Origin: JAFAHD01 sp963772515
GTDB taxonomy: Bacteria; Vulcanimicrobiota; Vulcanimicrobiia; Eremiobacterales; Eremiobacteraceae
Length of the DNA stretch: 64,000 nt
Reading direction: 5' to 3'
Assembly (NCBI GenBank): GCA_963772515.1
Contig: CAVYXC010000002.1
Span: 744,001-808,000 of the forward strand
Below, piece by piece: positions 44,280 to 53,270 of this stretch. A program made the translations under genes and the position numbers. The notes under the pieces were generated by a model that ran no database searches, was not told where the DNA came from, and saw only the letters and a program-made list of their open reading frames with translations. The first letter of the stretch is position 1. Every line of letters begins with the position of its first letter.

Positions 44280-44914
44280 GACTTCACCGCCGGCAGCTCC
44301 ACGACCGCGCGCTTGAGCGCGTCATCCGTCTGCTGCGCCGCTTTCTGGTCGGCTTCAAAGGCACGCTCGGCGGCGACGAGCGATGTCATCTCCGAAATCG
44401 GGTCGACACCGGATTCCTCGAGATAGCCCGCGCGGACGGACGCGTGCGCCCGGCGCGCGACTCCGCCGTCAAAGTCGACGATGCGCAAACGGTCGATCAC
44501 CTGGCCGTGCGAGAAGATGCGCCCGTCGGAATGGATGGTGGCATCATGCGGCAGGTGTATGGCGCCGAGCGAGCCGAGGACGTGTCTGCCGCGCACATCG
44601 CATAGCGCGCCGCTGGCATCGACCGACATCCGGCCATCCCGCGTGTACTCGACGCCGTTCGCGCCCGCCACCGCGAAAGACCCGGGGCCGACCAACGCGA
44701 GATCTGTGGCGACGCCGGTGTGGCGCAGCGCTCCCTGGACGGAGGCGGTGACGACTGCGCTTTGCATCTGTTCACCGAACCCGCGCACGAGCGCGCGCCT
44801 CGGGCGATAGCCGGGCGTATCCGCGTTGGCCAGGTTCTCGGCGATGGCGTCGAGGCGGGACGTCTGTGCTCGCATGCCCGCCGCTGCGCTGGTCAGAGCA
44901 TTGGGAAGTTGCAT
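44276..44914 (-). CDS. flgF: Flagellar rod protein, FlgF-like
   Basis: 212 residues, paralogue of the next gene. N-terminal L-D-A-I-A-E-N-L-A-N-A-D-T near 21-33 and P-G-Y, central D-L-A-L-V-G-P-G-S-F-A-V near 71, C-terminal E-M-T-S-L-V-A-A-E-R-A-F-E-A-D near 180. First gene of the cluster; GGAGG lies seven bases before the ATG. The 156 bases upstream (44915-45070) separate it from gpmI on the same strand and must hold its promoter; a CTAAGTT...GCAAC stretch near 45013-45033 faintly recalls a sigma-28 site but is not convincing. Confidence 0.85.
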   Translation of the reverse strand: MQLPNALTSAAAGMRAQTSRLDAIAENLANADTPGYRPRRALVRGFGEQMQSAVVTASVQGALRHTGVATDLALVGPGSFAVAGANGVEYTRDGRMSVDASGALCDVRGRHVLGSLGAIHLPHDATIHSDGRIFSHGQVIDRLRIVDFDGGVARRAHASVRAGYLEESGVDPISEMTSLVAAERAFEADQKAAQQTDDALKRAVVELPAVKS

Positions 44915-45070
44915 CGCGTGCCTCCATCAGAGCCGGTCGCGCGACGTCGCGCAGCGCCGGCTGGAGACACAGAAGCTACGCCGCTTCTATGAGCGAGCAG
45001 TTATCACAATGTTGCCGAAATGTGAACTTAGGGACGGCTAGACGTCAGGGGCCGATTCTGTCGTCAATAG

Positions 45071-46603
45071 TCAAGGAATCAGGCTCTTGCCCGTCATCTC
45101 CGCCGGCTTGGGTAGACCCATGAGAGCCAAGATCGTCGGCGCCACGTCGCACAGCAGGCCGCCCTTGCGCAGCGGACCCGGACCGTCGCCGATCAGCACG
45201 AACGGCACCGGATTTGCGGTGTGCGCCGTCAGCTCTTTGCCGGTCTTCAGATCGATCTTCTCTTCGGCGTTGCCGTGGTCTGCAGTCACGATGAGCACGC
45301 TGCCCGATTCCAGTACCGCTTTCTCAACCTTGCCGAGACAGTCGTCCACCACGTCCAGCGCGGTGATGATCGCTTCCCATTTGCCGGTGTGCCCGACCAT
45401 GTCGGGATTCGCATAGTTCATCACGATCAGAGCGAACGTGCCGGACTTGATCGCGTCCAACGCGGCCTGGGTGATCTCGGGAGCGCGCATCTCCGGCTTG
45501 TGATCGTAGGTGCCGACATCGCGCGCCGACGGTATCAAGACACGCTCTTCGCCTGCGAACGGCTCCTCGCGGCCGCCGGAGAAGAAGTACGTGACGTGCG
45601 CGTACTTCTCGGTCTCGGCCAACCGCAATTGGTGCAGTCCCGCATCAGCCACCACTTCGCCAAGCGTCCGCTCCTCGAAGATGCGTCCGAACATCACCGG
45701 ATTGGAAAACGAATCGTCGTACAAGGTCATCAGCGCGAATACGAAGTCGGTGAAATGCTCGACCGGGAATTCGCTGAACGACGGATCGGAAAATGCGCGC
45801 GTGAGCTCGCGCGCACGGTCGGGCCGGAAGTTGAAGAAGAGACATGCGTCGCCATTGTGCACGATCGACGCCGCCTCTCCGATGAGGGTCGGCTTGACGA
45901 ATTCGTCGGTCTCGCCGCGCGCATATGCCGCCGCAAGCGCTTCCTCGACATTGGAGGCGGTGAAGCCGACGCCGCGCACAAGCGCGTCGTACGCGACCTG
46001 CGTGCGATCCCAGCGCTTGTCGCGGTCCATCGCGTAATAGCGGCCGCAGATCATCGAGATCGCGCCGTCTTGCATCTGCGCGCACTTGGCTCGCAGCTCT
46101 TCGAGGTATGCGCCGGCGCTCTTGGGCGGGGTGTCGCGGCCGTCGAGGAAGGCGGCCACGCGCGTTCGCACGCCCGCCGTCTGGGCGGCGTCGAGCAGTG
46201 CCCACAGATGTTTCATCGAGGAGTGCACGCCGCCGGGCGACACGAGCCCCAGCAATTGGAACGTGCCGCCGGTGCGTTTGACGTGTTCGAGGCATTGGAG
46301 CAGCACGGGATTGCGCGCGAAGCTGCCGTCGTCGATCGCCTTGTCGATGCGGGTGATGCTTTGATAGACGACGCGCCCGGCGCCGAGGTTGAGGTGGCCG
46401 ACCTCGCTGTTGCCCTGCTGCCCGTCCGGCAGGCCGACGGCCGCGCCACCCGCTCCGATCTCCGTATGAGGATAGGCGGCCAGCATCGCCCGATAGTTCG
46501 GCATGCGCGCAGCGGCGATGGCATTGCCGCGCGTCTCGCTTGAGATGCCGAAGCCGTCGAGGATGCATAGGACGACGCGCTTGTCGCCCTCAGATGCGGG
46601 CAT
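45071..46603 (-). CDS. gpmI: 2,3-bisphosphoglycerate-independent phosphoglycerate mutase
   Basis: 510 residues from the ATG at 46603. Interconverts 3- and 2-phosphoglycerate by a phosphoserine mechanism with two metal ions. L-C-I-L-D-G-F-G near 12 holds the first metal aspartate, Ser66 in G-N-S-E-V-G-H is the nucleophile, and T-A-D-H-G-N-A-E near 440 is the second metal site. Its start overlaps the end of tpiA. Last of the gap-pgk-tpiA-gpmI operon. Confidence 0.95.
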   Translation of the reverse strand: MPASEGDKRVVLCILDGFGISSETRGNAIAAARMPNYRAMLAAYPHTEIGAGGAAVGLPDGQQGNSEVGHLNLGAGRVVYQSITRIDKAIDDGSFARNPVLLQCLEHVKRTGGTFQLLGLVSPGGVHSSMKHLWALLDAAQTAGVRTRVAAFLDGRDTPPKSAGAYLEELRAKCAQMQDGAISMICGRYYAMDRDKRWDRTQVAYDALVRGVGFTASNVEEALAAAYARGETDEFVKPTLIGEAASIVHNGDACLFFNFRPDRARELTRAFSDPSFSEFPVEHFTDFVFALMTLYDDSFSNPVMFGRIFEERTLGEVVADAGLHQLRLAETEKYAHVTYFFSGGREEPFAGEERVLIPSARDVGTYDHKPEMRAPEITQAALDAIKSGTFALIVMNYANPDMVGHTGKWEAIITALDVVDDCLGKVEKAVLESGSVLIVTADHGNAEEKIDLKTGKELTAHTANPVPFVLIGDGPGPLRKGGLLCDVAPTILALMGLPKPAEMTGKSLIP

Positions 46604-47357
46604 CGATGCCCCGCAGCCCGCTCTCCACCAGCGCGGCGAACGCCGCCGCATCCAAGCTCGCAGACCCGATCAAGCCGCCGTCGATGTTCGGTTGCGCGCA
46701 CAGCGCATGCGCGTTGTCTGCTTTCATCGATCCGCCGTAGACGATCGTCGCGTCGAGCAGGCCGCCGGCCGTCGAGCGTATGAACGCAATCGTAGACTCC
46801 GCGTTCTCGGGCGTGTCGGCAAGGCCGGTGCCGATCGCCCAGACCGGCTCGTAGGCGATCACGATGTCGGCGCGCTGATCGTCGGTTAGATGGCCGAGCC
46901 CGCCGGCGATCTGCGCGGCAACCCGCGCGCGCGTCTTGCCGGCGCGATTCTCCTCGAGCGTCTCGCCGACGCACACGATCGGCACGATATCCGCCGCCAA
47001 GAGCGCGGAGACTTTCTTGGCAACCGTCTCATCGGTCTCGCCGAACATCCGCCGTCGCTCCGAATGGCCGACGATGCAGTAATCGACCCCCTCGCCGGCG
47101 AGCATGATCGGGCTAATCTCGCCTGTGTAGGCGCCTTCGGATTCCCAGAACACGTCCTGGGCGCCGATCTCCACGTACGTCTCGGCGACGAGCAGCTCTT
47201 CGTGCAGCGGCACGAGATCGATGAACGGCGCGCACAGCACGATCGCGGCGCGCTCGCGGAACGCTTCAGCCAGCGGCACGAACGCATTCGCGAAATCGCG
47301 CGTCTGCGCCGGGGTCTTGAACATCTTCCAGTTTGCCGCGAAGAGCGGCTGCCTCAT
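46590..47357 (-). CDS. tpiA: Triosephosphate isomerase
   Basis: 255 residues from the ATG at 47357 (overlapping the pgk stop as ATGA); the longer frame is a shadow of pgk. Interconverts dihydroxyacetone phosphate and glyceraldehyde 3-phosphate. N-W-K-M near 9-12 gives the active-site lysine, the electrophilic His is in I-V-G-H-S-E-R-R near 96, the catalytic Glu in A-Y-E-P-V-W-A-I-G-T-G near 165, and I-V-Y-G-G-S-M near 207 binds phosphate. Confidence 0.95.
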   Translation of the reverse strand: MRQPLFAANWKMFKTPAQTRDFANAFVPLAEAFRERAAIVLCAPFIDLVPLHEELLVAETYVEIGAQDVFWESEGAYTGEISPIMLAGEGVDYCIVGHSERRRMFGETDETVAKKVSALLAADIVPIVCVGETLEENRAGKTRARVAAQIAGGLGHLTDDQRADIVIAYEPVWAIGTGLADTPENAESTIAFIRSTAGGLLDATIVYGGSMKADNAHALCAQPNIDGGLIGSASLDAAAFAALVESGLRGIDARI

Positions 47358-48544
47358 GCGTTCGCGGCGCTGCGCAGCGCAGCGACTCCGGGCAGTTCCT
47401 TGCCTTCGAGGTACTCGAGCGTCGCGCCGCCGCCGGTCGATATGTGCGTCATCTTGTCCGCGAAGCCGAGCTTGTGCGCCGCCGCCGCCGTATCGCCGCC
47501 GCCCACGACCGACATGGCGCCCGAATCCGCGATCGCTTGGCCCACCGCCTCGGTGCCCGCAGCGAACGCGTCCATCTCGAACACGCCCATCGGTCCGTTC
47601 CACAGCACCGTCTTGGCATCGAGGATGACGCCTGCGAACTTCTCGGCGGTCGTCGGGCCGATGTCGAGGATCATCTCGTCCGAGCGGATCTCGTCGACGT
47701 CCGCAAAGCGCGTCTGTGCGTCCGGTTTGAGCTCTGTCGCCACCACCGCGTCCTCGGGCAGCAGGACTTCGACCCGCGTGGCCTCGCGATCGATCTGCTC
47801 GCGGATCTTCTTCGCCGGCCCCAGATCGGCGTCACGCAGCGACTTGCCGACGTCGAATCCTTCGGCCGCAAGCAGGGTGTTGGCCATCCCGCCGCCGATG
47901 AGGATCGCATCGCAGATCTGCATGAGCCTGGTGATGACTCCGATCTTGTCCGACACTTTGGCGCCGCCGAGTACCGCCACGAACGGCCGGCGCGGCCGCT
48001 CCAGGATCTCGTCGAGCACGTCGAGCTCGCGCTCGAGCAACGGTCCCATATAAGAAGGAAGATAGCGGGTCACGCCGACCGTCGAGGCGTGTGCCCGGTG
48101 CGCCGTGCCGAAGGCGTCGTTCACATAGACATCGCCCAACGAAGCGAGCTGTCGCGCGAATTCGGGATCGTTCGCCTCTTCTTCGGGGTGGAAGCGCAGA
48201 TTCTCGAGCAGCAGGACGTCGCCGTCCGCTAATGCTGCGACCGCCGCTTGCGCGGCCGGCCCGATGGAATCGGGAGCGGTCTTCACGGGCGTGCCCAGCG
48301 CACGCGACAGGGCCGCGGCGACGGGCGCCATGCGCAACGACTCGACGACTTTGCCGTCGGGCCGGCCAAGGTGCGACATGACGATCACGCGCGCGCCGCG
48401 CTGCGTGAGATTGCGCAAGGTCGGCACGGCGGCCTGGATGCGCGTGTCGTCGGCCACCGCCCCGTCCGCCAGCGGCACGTTGAGGTCCTCGCGCACGAGC
48501 ACGCGCTTGCCGCGGACGTCGAGCTCGGCGATGCCCTTGGTCAC
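47354..48544 (-). CDS. pgk: Phosphoglycerate kinase
   Basis: 396 residues. Makes ATP from 1,3-bisphosphoglycerate. R-V-L-V-R-E-D-L-N-V-P near 14-24, S-H-L-G-R-P near 57, E-N-L-R-F near 112 and the C-terminal nucleotide loop G-G-G-D-T-A-A-A near 350 are all present. GTG start overlapping the gap stop (GTGA), and its stop overlaps tpiA, so the whole operon is translationally coupled. Confidence 0.96.
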   Translation of the reverse strand: MTKGIAELDVRGKRVLVREDLNVPLADGAVADDTRIQAAVPTLRNLTQRGARVIVMSHLGRPDGKVVESLRMAPVAAALSRALGTPVKTAPDSIGPAAQAAVAALADGDVLLLENLRFHPEEEANDPEFARQLASLGDVYVNDAFGTAHRAHASTVGVTRYLPSYMGPLLERELDVLDEILERPRRPFVAVLGGAKVSDKIGVITRLMQICDAILIGGGMANTLLAAEGFDVGKSLRDADLGPAKKIREQIDREATRVEVLLPEDAVVATELKPDAQTRFADVDEIRSDEMILDIGPTTAEKFAGVILDAKTVLWNGPMGVFEMDAFAAGTEAVGQAIADSGAMSVVGGGDTAAAAHKLGFADKMTHISTGGGATLEYLEGKELPGVAALRSAANA

Positions 48545-49563
48545 CGCGCCGCGACCGGCTCTTTAGCCAGGACGAACGCGGTCAGATCGGCGATGCGGCA
48601 CGAGTAGCCCCACTCGTTGTCGTACCAGCTCACGATCTTGACGAACGTGTCGCCGATGACCATGGTGGACAGGCCGTCGATGATCGAAGAGCGCGAATCG
48701 CCGCGGAAATCCGTCGAGACCAGCGGTTCATCGGTGTAGCCGAGGATGTCTTTCATGCGCCCGGCCTCGTACTTCTTGAACAGCGCGTTGACCGCGTCTT
48801 TGCTGGTCGGCTTCACGACCTGCACCGACAGGTCGACGATCGAAACCGTCGGCGTCGGCACGCGCAGCGACAGGCCGTCGATCTTCCCCTTAGCCTCAGG
48901 CACGACAAGATGCAATGCCTTGGCCGCGCCGGTGGTCGTGGGGATGATATTGATCGCGGCCGCGCGCGCGCGGCGCAGATCCTTATGCGGGAAATCGAGG
49001 ATGACCTGATCGTTGGTGTACGAATGGACGGTGGTCATCGTGCCGCCGACGAGCCCCAGTTCGTCGACGATCACCTTGACGAGGGGCGCGAGACAATTCG
49101 TCGTGCACGAAGCGTTGGAGATGATCTTATGCTTGGCGGGATCGTACTTGTCTTCGTTGACCCCGAGGACCACGGTGAAATCCTCGTTGGTGGCGGGCGC
49201 GGAGATGATCACGCGCCGCGCGCCGGCGTCGAGGTGCGCCTTGGCTTTGGCTCCATCGGTGAAGTGGCCGGTGGATTCGATCGCAAGGTCGACGCCCAGG
49301 TCCTTCCAGGGCAATCGCGCCGGATCGCGCTCGGCCAAGTACTTGATGGTCTTGCCGTTGATGGTGATCTGCCCTTCGCCCTCGGTCACCGTTCCGGGAA
49401 AACGTCCGTACGTCGAGTCGTAGCGGAACAGATGGGCGGCGGTCTTCTGGTCGGTCAGGTCGTTGACCGCGACGACGTCGATCTCGGGATGGCGCTCCAT
49501 GATGGCGCGCAGGCTCTGCCGGCCGATCCGGCCGAAGCCGTTGATGGCGACGCGTTGGCTCAA
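48541..49563 (-). CDS. gap: Glyceraldehyde-3-phosphate dehydrogenase
   Basis: 340 residues. N-terminal NAD-binding G-F-G-R-I-G-R near 9-15, catalytic Cys153 in S-N-A-S-C-T-T-N-C, and W-Y-D-N-E-W-G-Y-S near the C-terminus. TTG start at 49563 with GGAGGG eight bases upstream. First enzyme gene of the operon. The 87 bases to whiA include CCGTATATTGAGG on the - strand, a possible -10 (TATATT), though no good -35 is seen. Confidence 0.96.
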   Translation of the reverse strand: MSQRVAINGFGRIGRQSLRAIMERHPEIDVVAVNDLTDQKTAAHLFRYDSTYGRFPGTVTEGEGQITINGKTIKYLAERDPARLPWKDLGVDLAIESTGHFTDGAKAKAHLDAGARRVIISAPATNEDFTVVLGVNEDKYDPAKHKIISNASCTTNCLAPLVKVIVDELGLVGGTMTTVHSYTNDQVILDFPHKDLRRARAAAINIIPTTTGAAKALHLVVPEAKGKIDGLSLRVPTPTVSIVDLSVQVVKPTSKDAVNALFKKYEAGRMKDILGYTDEPLVSTDFRGDSRSSIIDGLSTMVIGDTFVKIVSWYDNEWGYSCRIADLTAFVLAKEPVAAR

Positions 49564-49650
49564 GGACGTGCCCTCCGTTATGCTGTGGGGTCCTCAATAT
49601 ACGGATATCGAAGGGCCGCGCCCTCCGGTGTCGCGCTGCCGGCGCTACGG

Positions 49651-50490
49651 TTATCCGACCGAAGTAGCCATCCGTTCTATTTCGCGCAGGCGGTAGGCCA
49701 TCGCGGCTTTGCTGATGGGCGGCTTCGCGCGAGCTGCCAGCTGCGCCAGCGTCAGGTCGGGATGCGCGATGCGCAGCCGGGCTGCCTCGCGCAGCGCGCT
49801 GCTCAAGCGCGAGACGCGTGCTTGCCGCATGACGAAAAGCGCCGCTTCGCGCTGGCGCACGCTGGTGGCCGCCGCGCGCGCCGCGTTGGCGGCCTCGCTA
49901 TTGACGCGCCGGCGCGTGACGTTTTTGGTATAGCGCAGCGCGAGCAGATCGTCGAGCGCAAGCATCGCGCGCGTCGCTCCCATCTGCCCCAGCAGTTCGG
50001 CGACCGCTGATGCTCCTTTGACATAGACGACGGGCCGGCTGCGCCGGCGCGAAACCCCCGCATCGACGCGCAACGCCGCCAATCCGAGCGCCAGCGCGCG
50101 GGCTGCATCATCGTCGGGCAGGACGAACTCCAAATGATAGCCGCGATGGGGATCCGCGACGGAGCCGCAGGCGAGAAACGCCGCGCGCAGCCATGCGCGC
50201 CGGCAACACGTGCGCGCAGGCACGCGCGTGCTGACCCTCAACGCGCCACCCCCCACCTCGAGTGCGCTGCGGCCGAAGCGGCGGCCGGCGCGTTTCGCCG
50301 GGGCGACTTCGATGCCGGCGAGTTTGGCGGCGCGCAAGGTCGCGCGCACCACCGATGCACGGTCAGTCGAGACGATGCGCGATGGAGCGCCGCCCGAAAA
50401 CGCGGCGAGCGCCCGCACGAACGTCGCCGGGCAGCACTCGCGCTCGAAGACGACGGCTGCGACCTCGTCTTTTGCGTCTGTCGAGAACAT
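49651..50490 (-). CDS. whiA: WhiA-type DNA-binding protein
   Basis: 279 residues. WhiA proteins combine a LAGLIDADG homing-endonuclease-like N-terminal domain with a C-terminal helix-turn-helix and affect cell division and sporulation in Gram-positive bacteria. Here: F-S-T-D-A-K-D-E-V near 2-10, A-A-F-L-A-C-G-S-V-A-D-P near 102 and Y-H-L-E-F-V near 118 (the LAGLIDADG half), and the tail R-I-A-H-P-D-L-T-L-A-Q-L-A with S-K-A-A-M-A-Y-R-L-R-E-I near 262. Upstream of gap-pgk-tpiA, as in many Firmicutes. Confidence 0.9.
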   Translation of the reverse strand: MFSTDAKDEVAAVVFERECCPATFVRALAAFSGGAPSRIVSTDRASVVRATLRAAKLAGIEVAPAKRAGRRFGRSALEVGGGALRVSTRVPARTCCRRAWLRAAFLACGSVADPHRGYHLEFVLPDDDAARALALGLAALRVDAGVSRRRSRPVVYVKGASAVAELLGQMGATRAMLALDDLLALRYTKNVTRRRVNSEAANAARAAATSVRQREAALFVMRQARVSRLSSALREAARLRIAHPDLTLAQLAARAKPPISKAAMAYRLREIERMATSVG

Positions 50491-50499
50491 GGCCGTTGT

Positions 50500-51660
50500 C
50501 TAGAGCGCTGCGGACGAGGGCGTGCACACCTGTGCGTATTGCTCCTCGAGCTTGTCGGTCAGCGCTTCGAGCGAATACGGGCGCGCGACGTTCTTGGCCG
50601 ACGCGATGCGCCGCGCACGCTCGTCTTCGCCCGCCCGCACCAGGGCGACGAGCGCTTCGCCGAGCTCGCCGGCGCGCTCGGCGCAGAGCAGGCCGGACTC
50701 GCCGGCCACCACTTCGCGCGAGACCGGACAATCGACCGCCGCCACCGGCACGCCGTGCGTCATCGCCTCGAGCAGCACCAGACCTTGGGTCTCGGTCGTC
50801 GACGCGAAGACGAACGCATCGGCGGCCGCGTAATACGCGCCCAGCTCGCGCTGATCGAGCGCGCCGGTGAAGCGGATGCGCGGCGAGGACGCCAGCTCGT
50901 TGGCATGGCGGCGCAGCGCCTCTTCGTGCGGCCCGGAGCCGACGACGATGAGGCGCAGATCGGGGATGCGCCGCGCGGCGACGTCGAACGCGTCGAGCAC
51001 GAGATCGACGTTTTTCTCCTTGCCGAGCCGGCCGACGAACAGCGCGATCGGTCCGCCGCCGGCGCGGATGCGCGGCGCGTCCGCGACGCTCAGCTCGAAC
51101 ACGGAGACGTCGACGCCGCTCGGGAGCACGGTCGCTGGCCGGTTGACGCCGTACGTCGCCAGCAGCGTGCGGATCCCATGCGTCGGCGCGATGACGCGCG
51201 TGGCCCGATTGCAGAACTCGCGCGACACCCACACGGCCTGCGCCCGCGTGAAGCCGGGATCGACGGGCACATAGTGCGCGTATTCGGTCCACAGCGTGTG
51301 GTAGGTGAAGACGAGCGGCATCCTGCGGAACTGCGCGAGATATGCGCCGAGACAGCCGATGAAGAACATCGAGTGCACGTGGATCACATCGAACGGCATG
51401 CGCGGCAGCGTCGCGAGCAGCTTCGCCGGCAACGGAAACGCCATGCGAAACTGCGGATAGAAGGGGAAGGGCGAAGAGCGCAGGCGGAACACGTCCGGAT
51501 CGTCGTCGACCGCGCCTTCGTGCGACGGCGCGATGACGATGACGCGATGCCCGCGGCGGCGCAATTCGCGCGTCGAGCTCACCAGCGAGGTGACGACGCC
51601 GTTGATCTCGGGTAGATACGAGTCGGCGAACATGCCGATCGTGAGACGGTCGCTCGGCAA
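50500..51660 (-). CDS. GT4-family glycosyltransferase
   Basis: 386 residues if the TTG at 51660 is used; this places the conserved M-F-A-D-S-Y-L-P-E-I-N-G-V strand near residue 9, as in the family, though the ribosome site (GAGGAG) is close. An ATG at 51699 overlapping the S4 gene is the alternative. GT4 retaining transferases of this subgroup glucosylate diacylglycerol or other lipids. Typical features are F-V-G-R-L-G-K-E-K-N-V-D near 205 and the nucleotide-sugar E-T-Q-G-L-V-L-L-E-A-M near 293 (the E-x-7-E motif). Acceptor not known. Confidence 0.85.
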   Translation of the reverse strand: MPSDRLTIGMFADSYLPEINGVVTSLVSSTRELRRRGHRVIVIAPSHEGAVDDDPDVFRLRSSPFPFYPQFRMAFPLPAKLLATLPRMPFDVIHVHSMFFIGCLGAYLAQFRRMPLVFTYHTLWTEYAHYVPVDPGFTRAQAVWVSREFCNRATRVIAPTHGIRTLLATYGVNRPATVLPSGVDVSVFELSVADAPRIRAGGGPIALFVGRLGKEKNVDLVLDAFDVAARRIPDLRLIVVGSGPHEEALRRHANELASSPRIRFTGALDQRELGAYYAAADAFVFASTTETQGLVLLEAMTHGVPVAAVDCPVSREVVAGESGLLCAERAGELGEALVALVRAGEDERARRIASAKNVARPYSLEALTDKLEEQYAQVCTPSSAAL

Positions 51661-51667
51661 GGCTCCT

Positions 51668-51928
51668 CTACGCCGTTCGGCGTTCTTCGAGCACGGCATA
51701 CAGCGATTCGGGTTTCACTCGCGCGCCGGGCCGCTCCGGCAACGACAACACGCGGACGCGGAGGTCGCGCGATGCGTAGTGGATGAGCAGTTCGTCTCCC
51801 ACCTTCACCACATGCGAAGGCTTTACCGCTCGCCCGTCCAGCTCGATGCGGCCTGCGTCAAGCGCCTCCTTCGCCTCGGTGCGGCGCTTGGCCAGGCGCG
51901 AGACCTTAAGGAACTTGTCCAGTCTCAT
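51668..51928 (-). CDS. rqcP: S4-domain RNA-binding protein, RqcP/YabO-like
   Basis: 86 residues from the ATG at 51928, which overlaps the end of mazG by 23 bases. The S4 fold is complete: R-L-D-K-F-L-K-V-S-R-L-A-K-R-R-T near 2-17, D-A-G-R-I-E-L-D-G-R near 25 and V-K-V-G-D near 41. In Bacillus the gene in this position (yabO) is RqcP, which works with RqcH in C-terminal alanine tailing on stalled 50S subunits. Position and size support that reading; RqcH is not in the window. Confidence 0.82.
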   Translation of the reverse strand: MRLDKFLKVSRLAKRRTEAKEALDAGRIELDGRAVKPSHVVKVGDELLIHYASRDLRVRVLSLPERPGARVKPESLYAVLEERRTA

Positions 51929-53099
51929 GTTCCTTGGCGCGCTTCCAGAGCACGTCGAGATCTTCAAGGCTGCGGCCTGCGAGTGCGGTCGCGCCGCCGC
52001 CCGCCATGCGCTCCATCGTGGCGAAGCGCTCGCGGAACTTCACGTTGGCGGCGCGCAACGCCGCTTCGGCGTCGACGCCCAGGCGCCGCGAGAGATTGAC
52101 CAAGGTGAAGAACACGTCGCCGAGCTCCTCGCGGATGTGCGCGTGCTCGCCGCTGCGGACTGCACCGCGCAGTTCGCCCATCTCTTCGTCGACTTTCTCG
52201 ACGACGCCGTCGGTCTTGGGCCAATCGAAGTTGACCGTCGCCGCCTTCTCCTGCAGGCGCTGCGCGCCGAGCAATGAGGGCAAGCTCTTGGGAATGCCGT
52301 CGAGGAGCGACTCGCGATGCTTGTGGCCGGCCTCCGTCGTCTTGATCAGCTCCCACGACTTCATCTGCTCTTGCGACGTGGAGATGCTCGCGTCGCCGAA
52401 GACGTGCGGATGGCGGCGGATCATCTTCTCGGCCAGCGCGTTGATGACGTCGGCGACGGTGAACTGACCCTTTTCCGCGGCGATCTGCGAGTGGAAGATG
52501 ATCTGCAGCAGCAGATCGCCCAGCTCCCCGCAGAGTTTTTTCGGATCGGCCTCGTCGACGGCTTCGACGACTTCGTGCGCCTCTTCGATCAGATAGGGCA
52601 GCAGTGACTGGTGCGTCTGCTCGCGGTCCCATGGACAGCATGCGCGCAAGCGCGTCATGATCTCGACGAGCTCTTCCCACGAGTGATGCAGCGCCACGGG
52701 CGGCAATGGCAGGAGCGGCGCGGCCGTCGCGGCTTGCAGCGACGCGCGCGGCACGCCGGGGATCAGCTCTACCTCGACCGCTGCGGCTTCAAGCGCGCGC
52801 AAGAGATTGGGAAGCCCGGGAAAGTCGAGTAGCGGATGGCCCGGGACGCCGAGCGCCGCGTCGCCCTCACGCGCAAAGGCAACGATCGCGTCGATCGCAC
52901 GCTCGGTTCCGCGCAGAAGGTCCGCGCCGTCAGCTGGCGCTGGGACGATGCGAACGCCGTTCGAGCGCAGGTAGTCGGTCACGGAGGCGGGGACAGCGCA
53001 GACCGCGGCCCGCGGCGCGCGCTGCAGCCGCTCAAGGGCGCCGAGCGTCAGCAGCGAGCTGTCGCTGGGTCCAAGCCCGACGATGGCAAGCTTAGCCAT
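51906..53099 (-). CDS. mazG: Nucleoside triphosphate pyrophosphohydrolase MazG fused to a tetrapyrrole-methylase-like domain (YabN type)
   Basis: 397 residues from the ATG at 53099. The N-terminal 150 residues look like a reduced SAM-dependent tetrapyrrole methylase domain (L-A-I-V-G-L-G-P-S-D near 3, then a G-V-P-G-H-P-L motif near 85). The rest is MazG, with its two copies of E-E-A-H-E-V-V-E-A-V-D / E-L-G-D-L-L-L-Q-I-I-F-H near 184-210 and E-E-M-G-E-L / E-E-L-G-D-V-F-F-T-L near 310-340. It hydrolyses NTPs, probably non-canonical ones. Same architecture and neighbour (S4 gene) as yabN-yabO of Bacillus. Confidence 0.9.
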   Translation of the reverse strand: MAKLAIVGLGPSDSSLLTLGALERLQRAPRAAVCAVPASVTDYLRSNGVRIVPAPADGADLLRGTERAIDAIVAFAREGDAALGVPGHPLLDFPGLPNLLRALEAAAVEVELIPGVPRASLQAATAAPLLPLPPVALHHSWEELVEIMTRLRACCPWDREQTHQSLLPYLIEEAHEVVEAVDEADPKKLCGELGDLLLQIIFHSQIAAEKGQFTVADVINALAEKMIRRHPHVFGDASISTSQEQMKSWELIKTTEAGHKHRESLLDGIPKSLPSLLGAQRLQEKAATVNFDWPKTDGVVEKVDEEMGELRGAVRSGEHAHIREELGDVFFTLVNLSRRLGVDAEAALRAANVKFRERFATMERMAGGGATALAGRSLEDLDVLWKRAKEHETGQVP

Positions 53100-53270
53100 G
53101 GAGCGAATCTTACGCGCGCGGCTCGTCCCGGCCTGTCGCAAGACCGGGCCGAGGAACTAAGCGTTTCACGCGTGCGTTTCGAGAACGAGACCGATTCACC
53201 GAACAACGGTTTCGTGCTGCCCGGATGCTACCTTTGAGATCGTGCACTCGTGACGGAAGGGAGTTCCTCA

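Noticed and set aside
45010..45040. Sigma-28 promoter before the flgF-like gene
   Set aside because: Only a partial match to the -35 and little to the -10; not enough to claim autoregulation by the cluster's sigma factor.
50134..51615. 493-codon open frame on the + strand
   Set aside because: Shadow of whiA and the glycosyltransferase gene, both of which have clear family motifs on the - strand.
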